Shown: positions 32,772 through 40,607 of the stretch, one piece after another
Layout: each line of letters opens with the position of its first letter
Position numbering within the stretch: the stretch's first letter is position 1
NCBI RefSeq assembly: GCF_000063445.1
Contig: NC_009464.1
Span: 2,108,001 to 2,172,000 of the forward strand
Length of the DNA stretch: 64,000 bases
DNA from: Methanocella arvoryzae MRE50
GTDB taxonomy: Archaea > Halobacteriota > Methanocellia > Methanocellales > Methanocellaceae
Reading direction: 5' to 3'
Made by a program: the position numbers and the translations under genes
The notes under the pieces: generated by a model
Databases searched by the model: none
Seen by the model: only the letters and a program-made list of their open reading frames with translations
Told to the model about the DNA's origin: nothing

Positions 32772-33347
32772 CTACTGGGGCGCAGCCTCTACTTCTGCCT
32801 CTAATTCTTCAGTCGCGAGCTTGTTGACCTCGATCCACTCGGTGCCGTTGAATACGATGACGTAGTCGGCCACGTTCTTGAGGGCGATGGAGAGGCCGGG
32901 CTCGGCTCCGAAGACGATGGTTTCTTTGCCGTACATGCTGGCCTTGGAGAGGACTGGCTTGAAGTCGGCGTCTCTGGTGACGATGGCGATGGTGTCGATG
33001 TGCTGGTTGAAGACTAGTTCCATGGCGTCGACGGCGAGGCGTACGTCTACGTCGCCGGAGCCCACGATCGGCTCGAAGCCCTGGTTTTCGATGGCTTCCA
33101 CGAGCTTGTCGGAGGCGTACTGGTTGAGGAAGACTTTGCCTACTTTGATGTCGCCGTACCTCTTGAGGATGTCGCGGACTACCTCTAAGTCGATCTGGAA
33201 CTCTTTGCGGAGCATGTTGGGGCCGTCGACCAGTAACGCAATGCCTTTCCTGCGGCCTTTGTCCTTGAGAAAAGTGTTCTTAATCTTGTCGAGCTTGAAC
33301 GGATTTTTAATAGGTGAGATAATAGAATTTTTAATAGGTGTCATCAC
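32772..33347 (-). CDS. NYN-domain (LabA/PIN-like) protein
   Basis: The 191-residue protein has a Lys-rich N-terminal stretch with a near repeat ([14 protein letters not shown]). A NYN domain follows: [16 protein letters not shown] (first acidic residue), [15 protein letters not shown] and [16 protein letters not shown] (last acidic cluster). The family is predicted to be a ribonuclease with a PIN-like active site, and this archaeal subgroup is conserved in euryarchaea. The leader (33348-33500) has no clear operator. Single-gene unit. Confidence 0.85.
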   Translation of the reverse strand: MMTPIKNSIISPIKNPFKLDKIKNTFLKDKGRRKGIALLVDGPNMLRKEFQIDLEVVRDILKRYGDIKVGKVFLNQYASDKLVEAIENQGFEPIVGSGDVDVRLAVDAMELVFNQHIDTIAIVTRDADFKPVLSKASMYGKETIVFGAEPGLSIALKNVADYVIVFNGTEWIEVNKLATEELEAEVEAAPQ

Positions 33348-33490
33348 TTAATCTCCCGATACGTGAATATAAATATTTATTGGGGGTCTTAATGTGGGGT
33401 TATTTTCCTGCACATATAAGGGTGACGCAAGCTATTTGCGGATAAGCGCCAAAACAATAACCTCTCCGCTATATTTTATATTTAATGTAA

Positions 33491-33523
33491 AAATAAAAAC
33501 CGAAAGGGGCGTGGGTAAGCCCC
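33491..33523 (-). terminator. Terminator of the leuA-type gene
   Basis: On the minus strand, GGGGC and GCCCC (33519-33523 and 33506-33510) form a stem around an eight-base loop. TTTCGGTTTTTATTTTT follows. It lies seven bases after the stop codon at 33530. Confidence 0.6.
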
Positions 33524-33529
33524 TCTCCT

Positions 33530-35044
33530 CTAACCATTTCCGGGTCTGGCGGCGAGGCGGTTCATGGCACTGATGAGCGCTTCTACCGAGGCCTGGACGA
33601 TGTCTTCCCGGGCCGCCCGGGCGGTGACCATCCTGCCTTTGCCGTCTTCCACGCCCACCATGACTTCTGCCATGGCGTCGCTGCCGCCGGTGATCGCTTC
33701 TATCCTGAAGTCCCGGAGGCGCATGCCATTGCCGTCGACCATGCGCTCTACAGCCTTCATGGCGGCGTCCACCGGGCCGATGCCTGTCATGGCTCCTGTG
33801 TATGACTTGCCGTCCACGGTGACGCGGACTGTGGCCGTAGGGGTGACTTTGTTGCCGCACATGACGGACAGCTCTTCGAGGACGATGCGCTTTTCTGCAG
33901 CGGCCACGTCGCCCATCACCGCTTCGGTAATCGCGTAGAGGTCGACGTCCGTCACTTTCTTGCCCTTGTCCCCGAGGTCCTTGACACGTTCCAGGATCTG
34001 GTTCAATTCGTCATCGGAGGGATCGAGTCCCGCGTCGTTGAGGAGTTTCTTTACCGCGTGCTTGCCCGTGTGCTTGCCGAGGACCAGCCTGCGCATGTGG
34101 CCGACCATCTCCGGCGTCATGATGCCCGGCTCGAAGGTCTTGCTCTCTTTAATGACGCCGTGGCTGTGGATGCCCGACTCGTGCGAGAAGGCGTTCGCCC
34201 CCACGACCGGGAAGGTCGGCGCCAGCGGCACCCCTGAGAAGCGCTCCGCCAGGCGGGCGGTCTCCACGAGGTGCTTCGTATCGATGCCGGTCTTCACGCC
34301 ATAGATCGCTTCGAGGCTCATGACTGTCTGGGCCATGTCCGCGTTGCCCGCCCGCTCGCCGAGGCTGTTCAGCGTCACCTGGATCTGGGAAGCGCCTCCT
34401 TCGACTGCGGCGAGGCTGTTGGCCACCGCCAGTCCGAAGTCGTTATGGCAGTGTACCGCGATCGGGATCTTCACTGTCTTGCTGATCTCCCCCACGAGCC
34501 AGCGCATCGCCGGGGGCGCCGCCACGCCTACTGTGTCCGGTACGTTAATCGCGTCTGCGCCAGCATCCTCTACAGCCTTGTATACCTGGAGCAGGTAGTC
34601 CACGTCGGTCCTGGTCGCGTCCATCGCGGAGAACAGGCACTTCTGCCCGTGCCTCTTGATGTACTCCACCATCTCTACAGAGATGTCGATGACTTCTTCC
34701 CGGGACTTCTTGATCGTGTTGATCCGCTGGATGTCCGATGTCGACACAAAGGTGTGTACCATGCTTACGTCAGCGTCTATACAGGCGTCGATATCGGCCT
34801 TGATGACCCTCGCCAGCCCGCAGACCGTGGCATTCAGCCCGAGGCCTGCGATCTCTTTGACAGAGGCCTTATCTCCTGCGGAAGATATCGGAAAACCAGC
34901 TTCGATGACCTGCACCCCGAGCCGGTCGAGGGCACGGGCGATCTCAAGTTTCTTGTCCTGCGTGAAAGACACGCCGGGCGTCTGCTCCCCATCACGGAGA
35001 GTCGTATCAAAAATCTCTACTTTCCTATTCTGTACGGGTTTTAT
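33530..35044 (-). CDS. 2-isopropylmalate/citramalate synthase family protein; no standard start codon
   Basis: A DRE-TIM metallolyase followed by a LeuA-type regulatory dimer domain (about the last 120 residues: LEELSVMCGNKVTPTATVRV). Motifs include QVIEAGFPISSAGD, HCHNDFGLAVANSLAAVEGG and the HSHGVIKESKTFEPG region. The first ATG/GTG/TTG is a GTG at 34972 (SFTQDKKLEIARAL), but upstream the same frame reads VQNRKVEIFDTTLRDGEQTP. That block is the catalytic signature with the metal-binding Asp and the essential Arg. Translation must start before it; the only candidates are unusual codons such as ATA at 35042-35044, four bases after AGGA. LeuA and CimA (citramalate) cannot be separated here. 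Confidence 0.85.
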   Translation of the reverse strand: MKPVQNRKVEIFDTTLRDGEQTPGVSFTQDKKLEIARALDRLGVQVIEAGFPISSAGDKASVKEIAGLGLNATVCGLARVIKADIDACIDADVSMVHTFVSTSDIQRINTIKKSREEVIDISVEMVEYIKRHGQKCLFSAMDATRTDVDYLLQVYKAVEDAGADAINVPDTVGVAAPPAMRWLVGEISKTVKIPIAVHCHNDFGLAVANSLAAVEGGASQIQVTLNSLGERAGNADMAQTVMSLEAIYGVKTGIDTKHLVETARLAERFSGVPLAPTFPVVGANAFSHESGIHSHGVIKESKTFEPGIMTPEMVGHMRRLVLGKHTGKHAVKKLLNDAGLDPSDDELNQILERVKDLGDKGKKVTDVDLYAITEAVMGDVAAAEKRIVLEELSVMCGNKVTPTATVRVTVDGKSYTGAMTGIGPVDAAMKAVERMVDGNGMRLRDFRIEAITGGSDAMAEVMVGVEDGKGRMVTARAAREDIVQASVEALISAMNRLAARPGNG

Positions 35045-35363
35045 ACAATCCTGGTAAAAAACGATCCCTCATTTCCATTTGATCACCATACCGAAAAGAC
35101 GCTTTAAGTATTTGAACGTTTGCCGCCAATAACGGAGGCCTGATGACCAACTGCTGGAGGGGCTACAGCCGCCTGATTCGGCCACCGGGGCCGGATAGTT
35201 CTACGTATTGTGACAGGCTTCAAGTCCCTGCAGGAGTATTATATAAATGTTGCTCTATATTCAAAAAATTCTGTTAATATTGGCCATATTGCAGAAATAT
35301 ATGTAGAATTTACCCTTTTTTATAAATGTTTTGTACAATCTGTATGTACACTACCGTTGTACC

Positions 35364-35476
35364 AGTATATATAGCCCATATTGCTTAGTTACTATTAACG
35401 CAGCAGGAACTCGGCAATACAAGTCGCAAGCTATATACCCCCCCAAACTATTGCTGCTCCGCCTGGTTCCTGCTGC
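35364..35476 (+). promoter_or_regulatory. Promoter and structured leader of the HTH gene; content of the 35069-35497 gap
   Basis: A TATA box AGTATATATAG (35364-35374) predicts transcription from about 35396-35400. Exactly there begins GCAGCAGGAAC (35400-35410), which pairs perfectly with GTTCCTGCTGC (35466-35476). Inside, GCAATA (35414-35419) pairs with TATTGC (35449-35454). The 77-base structure would be the 5' leader of the mRNA, ending 21 bases before the start codon. The rest of the gap is AT-rich, with GTACA-type repeats near 35334-35362 and no ORF. Confidence 0.5.
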
Positions 35477-35497
35477 ATTAAACTAATATATGCTGGT

Positions 35498-35833
35498 ATG
35501 CCTATGGAAATACTCAAAACAATCTCTTACGCCGGGACCATGGAAGTCCTCGCCTCGCTTGGCAAAGGTCAGAAGCGCTTTACTGAAATCATGTTCGAGA
35601 CCAAGCTCAACCCCGGCATCCTCAACAGAGTCCTCAAGACCCTCATCACCTCGGGCATCGTATCCAAGTCCCCGAACGACGAGGGCTACGAGCTCACCGA
35701 GAAAGGCATCAAGATCTCGCTGTACATCCTGAAGATCGTCGAGGTCTCCAGCAACGAGAAGCCCGAGAACCTGCAGCTCATCAAAACCCTGTCCACCAGG
35801 CTCGAGCAGGCAAAGGGCACCGTCATCGGATAA
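35498..35833 (+). CDS. HxlR-like winged-helix transcriptional regulator
   Basis: The 111-residue protein (MPMEILKTISYAGTMEVLAS) is a single winged helix: LGKGQKRFTEIMFETKLNPG, ILNRVLKTLITSGIVSKSP, GYELTEKGIKISLYIL, then a C-terminal dimerisation helix. The layout fits HxlR/PadR-like regulators. A second ATG at 35504 is equally good. No neighbouring gene is in the same direction close by, so its target may be itself or distant genes. The leader contains a strong inverted repeat. Confidence 0.85.
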   Translation: MPMEILKTISYAGTMEVLASLGKGQKRFTEIMFETKLNPGILNRVLKTLITSGIVSKSPNDEGYELTEKGIKISLYILKIVEVSSNEKPENLQLIKTLSTRLEQAKGTVIG

Positions 35834-35851
35834 CGGCGGGCCAATAAAAAA

Positions 35852-35875
35852 CGGGCTTACCCGCATCCTTTTTAC
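35852..35875 (+). terminator. Possible terminator after the HTH gene
   Basis: CGGG-CTTA-CCCG (35852-35863) is followed by CATCCTTTTTA, 19 bases after the stop. The stem is only four base pairs. Confidence 0.35.
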
Positions 35876-35912
35876 AGGTAATTTAAAAAGGTCTTTATTT
35901 ACTTTACTTCAC

Positions 35913-36428
35913 TTATACTTCATTGTCCATGATGGCCGTGCGCACGTTCTCCACCACGGTTTGCAACAACTGCATTTCTTCATCGTACGCGTGGAGGTCT
36001 TTTAGCAGCGCATCCCGGTCGATCATGTTGGGGTAAACCTCTGCGATGCTGCCGTCTTCAGACTGGTAGATGCGAACTTCATACAGAGTGCAAGAAGCGC
36101 CTGCGCACCGCATGGACGTCTCGAAGTCGCCGCCGGAGCCGCCAAACTTCGGGCAGTGCTCGCAAGGGGAGTCCCTGTTCTCGAGGACCCTGAAGCAGTC
36201 CTGGCCCCTGAGGTCGCCCATGTTGACCCGGGAGATGTAGTTCTGGGAAGCGATCTTCAGGTCGTCGCCCACGATGATGACACCATTGCACAGGGCATCT
36301 AAAAATTCCGAGTCCACTGTATGCTCTGAGACTTGAACGTCTGCTGCCGGCCAGGGCTCTTCGTCATAGGCGCACTGAGTAGTACCGGCACTAAAATGTC
36401 CACTGTATGGTATATGTAAGTCTGTCAC
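35913..36428 (-). CDS. PAS-domain protein with Cys-rich insert
   Basis: The 171-residue protein has one PAS-like domain: EFLDALCNGVIIVGDDLKIA, then YISRVNMGDLRGQDCFRVLE, NRDSPCEHCPKFG and YEVRIYQSEDGSIAEVYPNM. The C-x-x-C pair after NRDSP is common in methanogen PAS domains of sensor kinases. A helical C-terminal tail follows. There is no kinase, HTH or other output domain, so it may be a stand-alone sensor acting on a partner. Methanogens encode many such domains within larger kinases. About 250 AT-rich bases separate it from the metzincin gene. Confidence 0.75.
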   Translation of the reverse strand: MTDLHIPYSGHFSAGTTQCAYDEEPWPAADVQVSEHTVDSEFLDALCNGVIIVGDDLKIASQNYISRVNMGDLRGQDCFRVLENRDSPCEHCPKFGGSGGDFETSMRCAGASCTLYEVRIYQSEDGSIAEVYPNMIDRDALLKDLHAYDEEMQLLQTVVENVRTAIMDNEV

Positions 36429-36679
36429 TGGCTATGCCCCCCGCATATATCGTATAACTACGATTATTATACATTCAAGTATCAATCGCATATAAAGCTT
36501 TCCCAAGTTTTATATGGGTAAATTTCAAAAGATAAATTAGAAAAAAGTAAGCAAGTCTGTATCTCGAGGCTTATATAAGGCTTATGCCACATGCTATAGG
36601 AATTATATAGTTCATGGCCTCGTATTTCTGTGGCAACAAAAGGCTAAAAGCTATAAACAGTCACATATAACCACTATCC

Positions 36680-37438
36680 ATGCCCCGGTGGACCCTTAAG
36701 CTGCTGGCCGGAATCCTCGCCACCGCCCTGCTTTGCATCGCTGTGTCATCCGCAGCGGTTCCCTTGTATGCCCATAAAAGCCTGGCCGGGAAGGTGGGTG
36801 CATATGCGCCAGTGTATCTCTTCGAGCAGTCTCCTTATGACCGTATAATCATCGAAGTGCACTATGAGGAATCCGCCAGGCCATCCGAAGCTGCGCTGGC
36901 GCACCTGCAGTCGCTCCTCTATAACGCCACCGGCAAAGCCGTAACCGTCCGGGAATACGGAGATATAGCGCCCGGAGAAGTACCCTCATCTATCGCCGGA
37001 GGCGACGTCGTTGAGTTCGGGAACTCGATGATCAAAGAGCATGCCGTCGCCCGTACCGGGATGATTAGGGGTGACGCCGTCATGTACGTGTTTTACGTGA
37101 ACGCCTCGGCTCCTCTGCCGAAGCTGAACATGGGCAACAGGGTGGGGGGCGTAAGCTATCGTGGCGATTCCTTCGTGATCTTTAAGAACAACCTCCGGGA
37201 CGAGGGCGAAGAGAAAACAGTACTGATCCATGAGGCCGGCCACCTTTTAGGGCTGGAACACGATGACGATCAGGGCTGCGCCATGACGGGATCTCTCAAG
37301 CGGGTGTACAGGAAAAACTATGCGGCACCGCCGCCGGATGACTACTGTCCCGATCACTGGAAACTGCTGGAAGAGGGCCGGCACCGCCTGCCGATAGACG
37401 AACTGGCCGCCGCGCTTAATATACCAGTTCTCCGTTGA
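36680..37438 (+). CDS. Secreted or membrane-anchored metzincin-type zinc protease
   Basis: The 252-residue protein has an N-terminal signal peptide or anchor (KLLAGILATALLCIAVSSAA). The zinc site HEAGHLLGLEH at 184-194 is a full HExxHxxGxxH, followed by a CAM at 200-202 that may provide the Met-turn. Two further Cys residues flank the region (Cys200, Cys223). The H-x5-C-x-M spacing recalls archaemetzincins (AmzA), but those are cytoplasmic and have four Cys; here a signal peptide is present. Substrate unknown. Its 3' end overlaps the convergent transporter gene by 23 bases. Confidence 0.8.
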   Translation: MPRWTLKLLAGILATALLCIAVSSAAVPLYAHKSLAGKVGAYAPVYLFEQSPYDRIIIEVHYEESARPSEAALAHLQSLLYNATGKAVTVREYGDIAPGEVPSSIAGGDVVEFGNSMIKEHAVARTGMIRGDAVMYVFYVNASAPLPKLNMGNRVGGVSYRGDSFVIFKNNLRDEGEEKTVLIHEAGHLLGLEHDDDQGCAMTGSLKRVYRKNYAAPPPDDYCPDHWKLLEEGRHRLPIDELAAALNIPVLR

Positions 37439-38135
37439 TGAACATCCGGGTCCTCGGGTCGGACGGGTTCCCGATCAGGTCTTTGCCTGACTCTACCACC
37501 TCGCCGTTCATCATGAACGCAGCCATGGTAGACAGCCGCCGGGCCTGGTATATGCTGTGAGTGACCAGCACGACCGTAGTCCGGTACTTCTGGTTGATAT
37601 CCTTGATCGCCCGCTCCATGATGGCCACGTTGGCCGGGTCCAGGTTGGCCGTCGGCTCGTCGAGCAGCAGCAGCTTAGGCCTGAGCACGAACGCCCTCGC
37701 AAACGCGAGCCGCTGGGCTTCTCCCCCGGACAGGCTGCGGGCGTACTGGCGCTCTTTACCCGTCATGTCGAGCAGTGCCAGCGCTTCCTTTATCCTCGAA
37801 TCGATCTCTGCCTTATCGACCCCGCGCAGCCGAAGGCCGTAGGCAACGTTGTCATAAACGTTCCAGGAGAACGCGACTGGCTTCTGGAAGACCATGGCCA
37901 TCGATCGCTGCATCTCCAGCCGGTTCCCTGACCAGATGTCCCTTCCGTCAAGAAGCACCCGGCCACTGTCCGGGCGGTCGAGCATGTTGATGATCCGGAG
38001 CAGCGTGCTCTTCCCCGCGCCACTCGGCCCCAGGATCGCCATAATCTCGCCGTCGCCCACTTCCAGGCTCACGTCCTTCAGAATGGCCTTATTCCCGACT
38101 TTTTTAGTGACGTTTCTGACTGACAGGCCGCTCAT
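37416..38135 (-). CDS. tupC: Tungstate/molybdate-type ABC transporter, ATP-binding subunit
   Basis: Starting at the ATG at 38135 (MSGLSVRNVTKKVGNKAILK) the protein has 239 residues. Walker A is GPSGAGKST (36-44), the Q-loop is MVFQKPVAFSWNVYDN, the signature is LSGGEAQRLAFARA, Walker B is LLLLDEPTANLDP and the H-loop is LVTHSIYQARRLS. It lacks the C-terminal TOBE domain of ModC and so fits the TupC type. It overlaps the permease stop by ATGA, so the two are coupled. The tungstate specificity is inferred from the permease and nearby moeA genes. Confidence 0.85.
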   Translation of the reverse strand: MSGLSVRNVTKKVGNKAILKDVSLEVGDGEIMAILGPSGAGKSTLLRIINMLDRPDSGRVLLDGRDIWSGNRLEMQRSMAMVFQKPVAFSWNVYDNVAYGLRLRGVDKAEIDSRIKEALALLDMTGKERQYARSLSGGEAQRLAFARAFVLRPKLLLLDEPTANLDPANVAIMERAIKDINQKYRTTVVLVTHSIYQARRLSTMAAFMMNGEVVESGKDLIGNPSDPRTRMFINGELVY

Positions 38136-38830
38136 CGCTTCTCCCTCTGCAACATGTTGACAATCAAGTTGATCGTGAAGGACAGCACCAGCAGGATCAG
38201 CCCCAGCGCTATGGCCATCGCGTAGTCCCCTATCCTGGTCTGCAGCACGATCGAGGTGGTCAGCACCCTGGTAGACCACCGGATGTCCCCGCCCACGATC
38301 ATGACGGCGCCCACTTCTGCCACCGCCCTGCCGAAGCCTGCCAGCACTGCCGTAACCAGCGCCTGCCTGGCCTCGAAGAGCACCACGGACATGGTCTCGT
38401 ACTTCCGGGCGCCGAGCGATACCGCGGTCTCGATCACGGAGCGGTCGACAGCTTTTGTGGCGGAGATGCTCAGGCTGATGATGATGGGCGTGACCAGCAC
38501 GAACTGGGCGATAATCATGGCGGTGGGCGTGAACAGCAGGCCATAAGAGCCGAGCGGACCGGCTCTGGAAACGGTCAGGAAGACCAGCAGGCCCACGACC
38601 ACCGGGGGCAGTCCCATCAGGGTGTTGACAATGTTCTGGATGAGCCGCTTGCCCGGGAACTCATTGAGGCTGATGAAGACTCCGGCCGGAATCCCGACGG
38701 CTGCGGCGAGCAGGGTGGCGGTGCCGGATACCTGCAGCGACAGCACGGTCACCCCTATGATCTCGGGGTTGAGGCTCGCTATCATATTAACGGCCTGGAA
38801 AAAGCCATCTATGAGATAATTGGATGCCAT
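38132..38830 (-). CDS. tupB: Tungstate/molybdate-type ABC transporter, permease subunit
   Basis: From the ATG at 38830 (MASNYLIDGFFQAVNMIASL) the protein has 232 residues and about five or six TM segments. The cytoplasmic coupling loop is ETAVSLGARKYETMSVVLFE, followed by RQALVTAVLAGFGRAVAEVG with the EAA-like glycine. GLPPVVVGLLVFL and GAVMIVGGDI are typical of TupB/WtpB permeases. No gene for the solute-binding protein (tupA) is found in this window. The genes for two MoeA proteins lie just beyond, divergently oriented, suggesting delivery of tungstate or molybdate to pterin cofactor synthesis. Confidence 0.85.
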   Translation of the reverse strand: MASNYLIDGFFQAVNMIASLNPEIIGVTVLSLQVSGTATLLAAAVGIPAGVFISLNEFPGKRLIQNIVNTLMGLPPVVVGLLVFLTVSRAGPLGSYGLLFTPTAMIIAQFVLVTPIIISLSISATKAVDRSVIETAVSLGARKYETMSVVLFEARQALVTAVLAGFGRAVAEVGAVMIVGGDIRWSTRVLTTSIVLQTRIGDYAMAIALGLILLVLSFTINLIVNMLQREKR

Positions 38831-39129
38831 TGCCCACCAACAATAAGTAAAGTTAATGTGATGCCCGGCCACATAAATTTTGGCATTTTACGTGCGGCCG
38901 GGCGGCTTCGGGATTTCCGTTCTCCCGGACCTACTGGTGTATCCGTAGGGGAAATACCTAAGCAGGTGTGTGTTGCGGTTATATTATGCGTGTAAGTGAT
39001 ACAGATTAATACATAAACCTTGCGTAATCGTCACCGATTACTGCATGCTTATGCGAGGCGCCGGACCGCGATCTGTGGCTGCAGCCTGCGGTAGCCGATA
39101 TCTCCGGGCAGGGTAAAAAAGTGGATTTA

Positions 39130-39282
39130 TTATTCTTCTGTGCTGATCTTGATCTCCAGCTTCTTCCAGGCGCCCACATCGTCCAGAGTCTCGATCATGC
39201 CCTTGATCGTAGATCCCACGATCTTCTGCACGAACTTGTTCATGGGGATGTGCTTGCCATCGACGTTTAACTCGACCTTCAT
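39130..39282 (-). CDS. Small conserved archaeal protein, 50 aa
   Basis: A short frame from the ATG at 39282 to the TAA at 39130 encodes MKVELNVDGKHIPMNKFVQK, then IVGSTIKGMIETLDDVGAWK, then KLEIKISTEE. It has a strand, two helices and a strand, with a codon pattern like real genes. It resembles small archaeal proteins with the layout VELNVDGKxIPMNxFV that are usually annotated only as hypothetical. It lies between tupB and moeA, and faces away from moeA, sharing its promoter region. Function unknown. Confidence 0.75.
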   Translation of the reverse strand: MKVELNVDGKHIPMNKFVQKIVGSTIKGMIETLDDVGAWKKLEIKISTEE

Positions 39283-39398
39283 ATGATCACCAGTAAACCC
39301 TACGATGGCTATCTATTTAAAAACGCCGGATTCGATGGGCTGCTGCCGGATTCCTCCAACCCATAACGTTAAAGGCTATCAAATCCATTTACTTCATT

Positions 39399-40607
39399 AT
39401 GCCTCTGAAATCTGGCTTCCAGACCAAGACGAGCATCGACAAAGCCCTCGATATTTTCCTGAGCTCCTTCGAGCCCCTCGCCGCCGTAGAGCAGGTAACG
39501 ATCGAAGAATGTGACGGCCGCGTCCTTTCGGCGGACATTCTCTCTCCCAGGGACGTGCCCCACTACGACCGGAGCGCGATGGACGGCTACGCGGTCCGGG
39601 CGGAGGACACCTTCGGCGGCAGCCGGGACGCCGGCATCATGCTCAGGCTGGTCACCGGAGAGCGGATCGGCCCCGGCGAGTGCAGGCAGGTCCACACCGG
39701 CAGCCCCCTCCCGGAAGGCGCCGACGCCGTGGTCATGGTGGAGCACACCGAGACAGCGGGCGACTCCATAGAGGTGCTCGGACAGGTGTCCCCCGGGCAG
39801 AACGTGGGCCTCAGAGGCGAGGACGTGCGCAAGGGAGACTTAGTTTTCAGGCAGGGCCGGCAGCTCAAGCCGTCCGACGCAGGCCTGCTGGCTTCCATGG
39901 GCCTGCAGCAGGTCGAAGTCTACCGCCTCCCCAGGGTCATGATCATACCGACCGGAGAGGAGATCGTGCCCCGGGGCACCGAGCCACTCCCGGGCCAGAT
40001 GAACGAGAGCAACGGCGTCATGAACTGCCTGTACGTGAGGCGGTACGGAGGAGTGCCCACGGTCCACGATATCGTAGTGGACGACCGGGATAAGATCCGG
40101 GAAGCGCTGAAAGAAGCCACAGCCTACGATTTGATAGTCACCACCGGCGGCAGTTCGGTGGGCAAACGGGACCTGCTCGCAGAGGTCGTGGCATCAGTCG
40201 GCAAGGTGCTCGTCCACGGCGTGGCCATCAAGCCCGGCCGCCCGGTGGCGCTGGGCTACGTCGAAACTGCGGGCAAGCGGACGCCCATCGTCTGCCTTCC
40301 CGGCTACCCGGCGGCATGCGCCATCGACTCCATAGTCTTCGTAGATCCGGCCGTGAAGAAGCTGGGCCACTATCCCGCAGCCAGGTACAGAACTGAGCGG
40401 GCAGTCCTTACGAGGAAAATTCCGTCTGAGGCCGGCTACCGGACCTACACCCGCGTCTCCGTCGAAGACGGCAAGGCCACCCCTCTCCGCACTAAAGGCG
40501 CGGGCATTCTCAGCTCCGTCTCCCTGGCAGACGGGTACGTGATCGTGCCCGAGGACCTGGAAGGCTACGATTCAGGCGAGACCGTGGAGGTCGTTTACCT
40601 TGAGTAA
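39399..40607 (+). CDS. moeA: Molybdopterin molybdenumtransferase MoeA, copy 1
   Basis: The 402-residue protein has the full MoeA domain order: CDGRVLSADILSPRDVPHYD, RSAMDGYAVRAEDTFG, VHTGSPLPEGADAVVMVEHT, VMIIPTGEEIVPRGTEPLPG and VTTGGSSVGKRDLLAEVVAS, then PVALGYVETAGKRTPIVCLP. The GGSSVGKRD segment is the cofactor and adenylate site. It inserts molybdenum or tungsten into adenylated molybdopterin. It overlaps the next moeA gene by eight bases, so the two are coupled. Two different MoeA proteins are common in archaea and may separate Mo from W. Confidence 0.93.
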   Translation: MPLKSGFQTKTSIDKALDIFLSSFEPLAAVEQVTIEECDGRVLSADILSPRDVPHYDRSAMDGYAVRAEDTFGGSRDAGIMLRLVTGERIGPGECRQVHTGSPLPEGADAVVMVEHTETAGDSIEVLGQVSPGQNVGLRGEDVRKGDLVFRQGRQLKPSDAGLLASMGLQQVEVYRLPRVMIIPTGEEIVPRGTEPLPGQMNESNGVMNCLYVRRYGGVPTVHDIVVDDRDKIREALKEATAYDLIVTTGGSSVGKRDLLAEVVASVGKVLVHGVAIKPGRPVALGYVETAGKRTPIVCLPGYPAACAIDSIVFVDPAVKKLGHYPAARYRTERAVLTRKIPSEAGYRTYTRVSVEDGKATPLRTKGAGILSSVSLADGYVIVPEDLEGYDSGETVEVVYLE

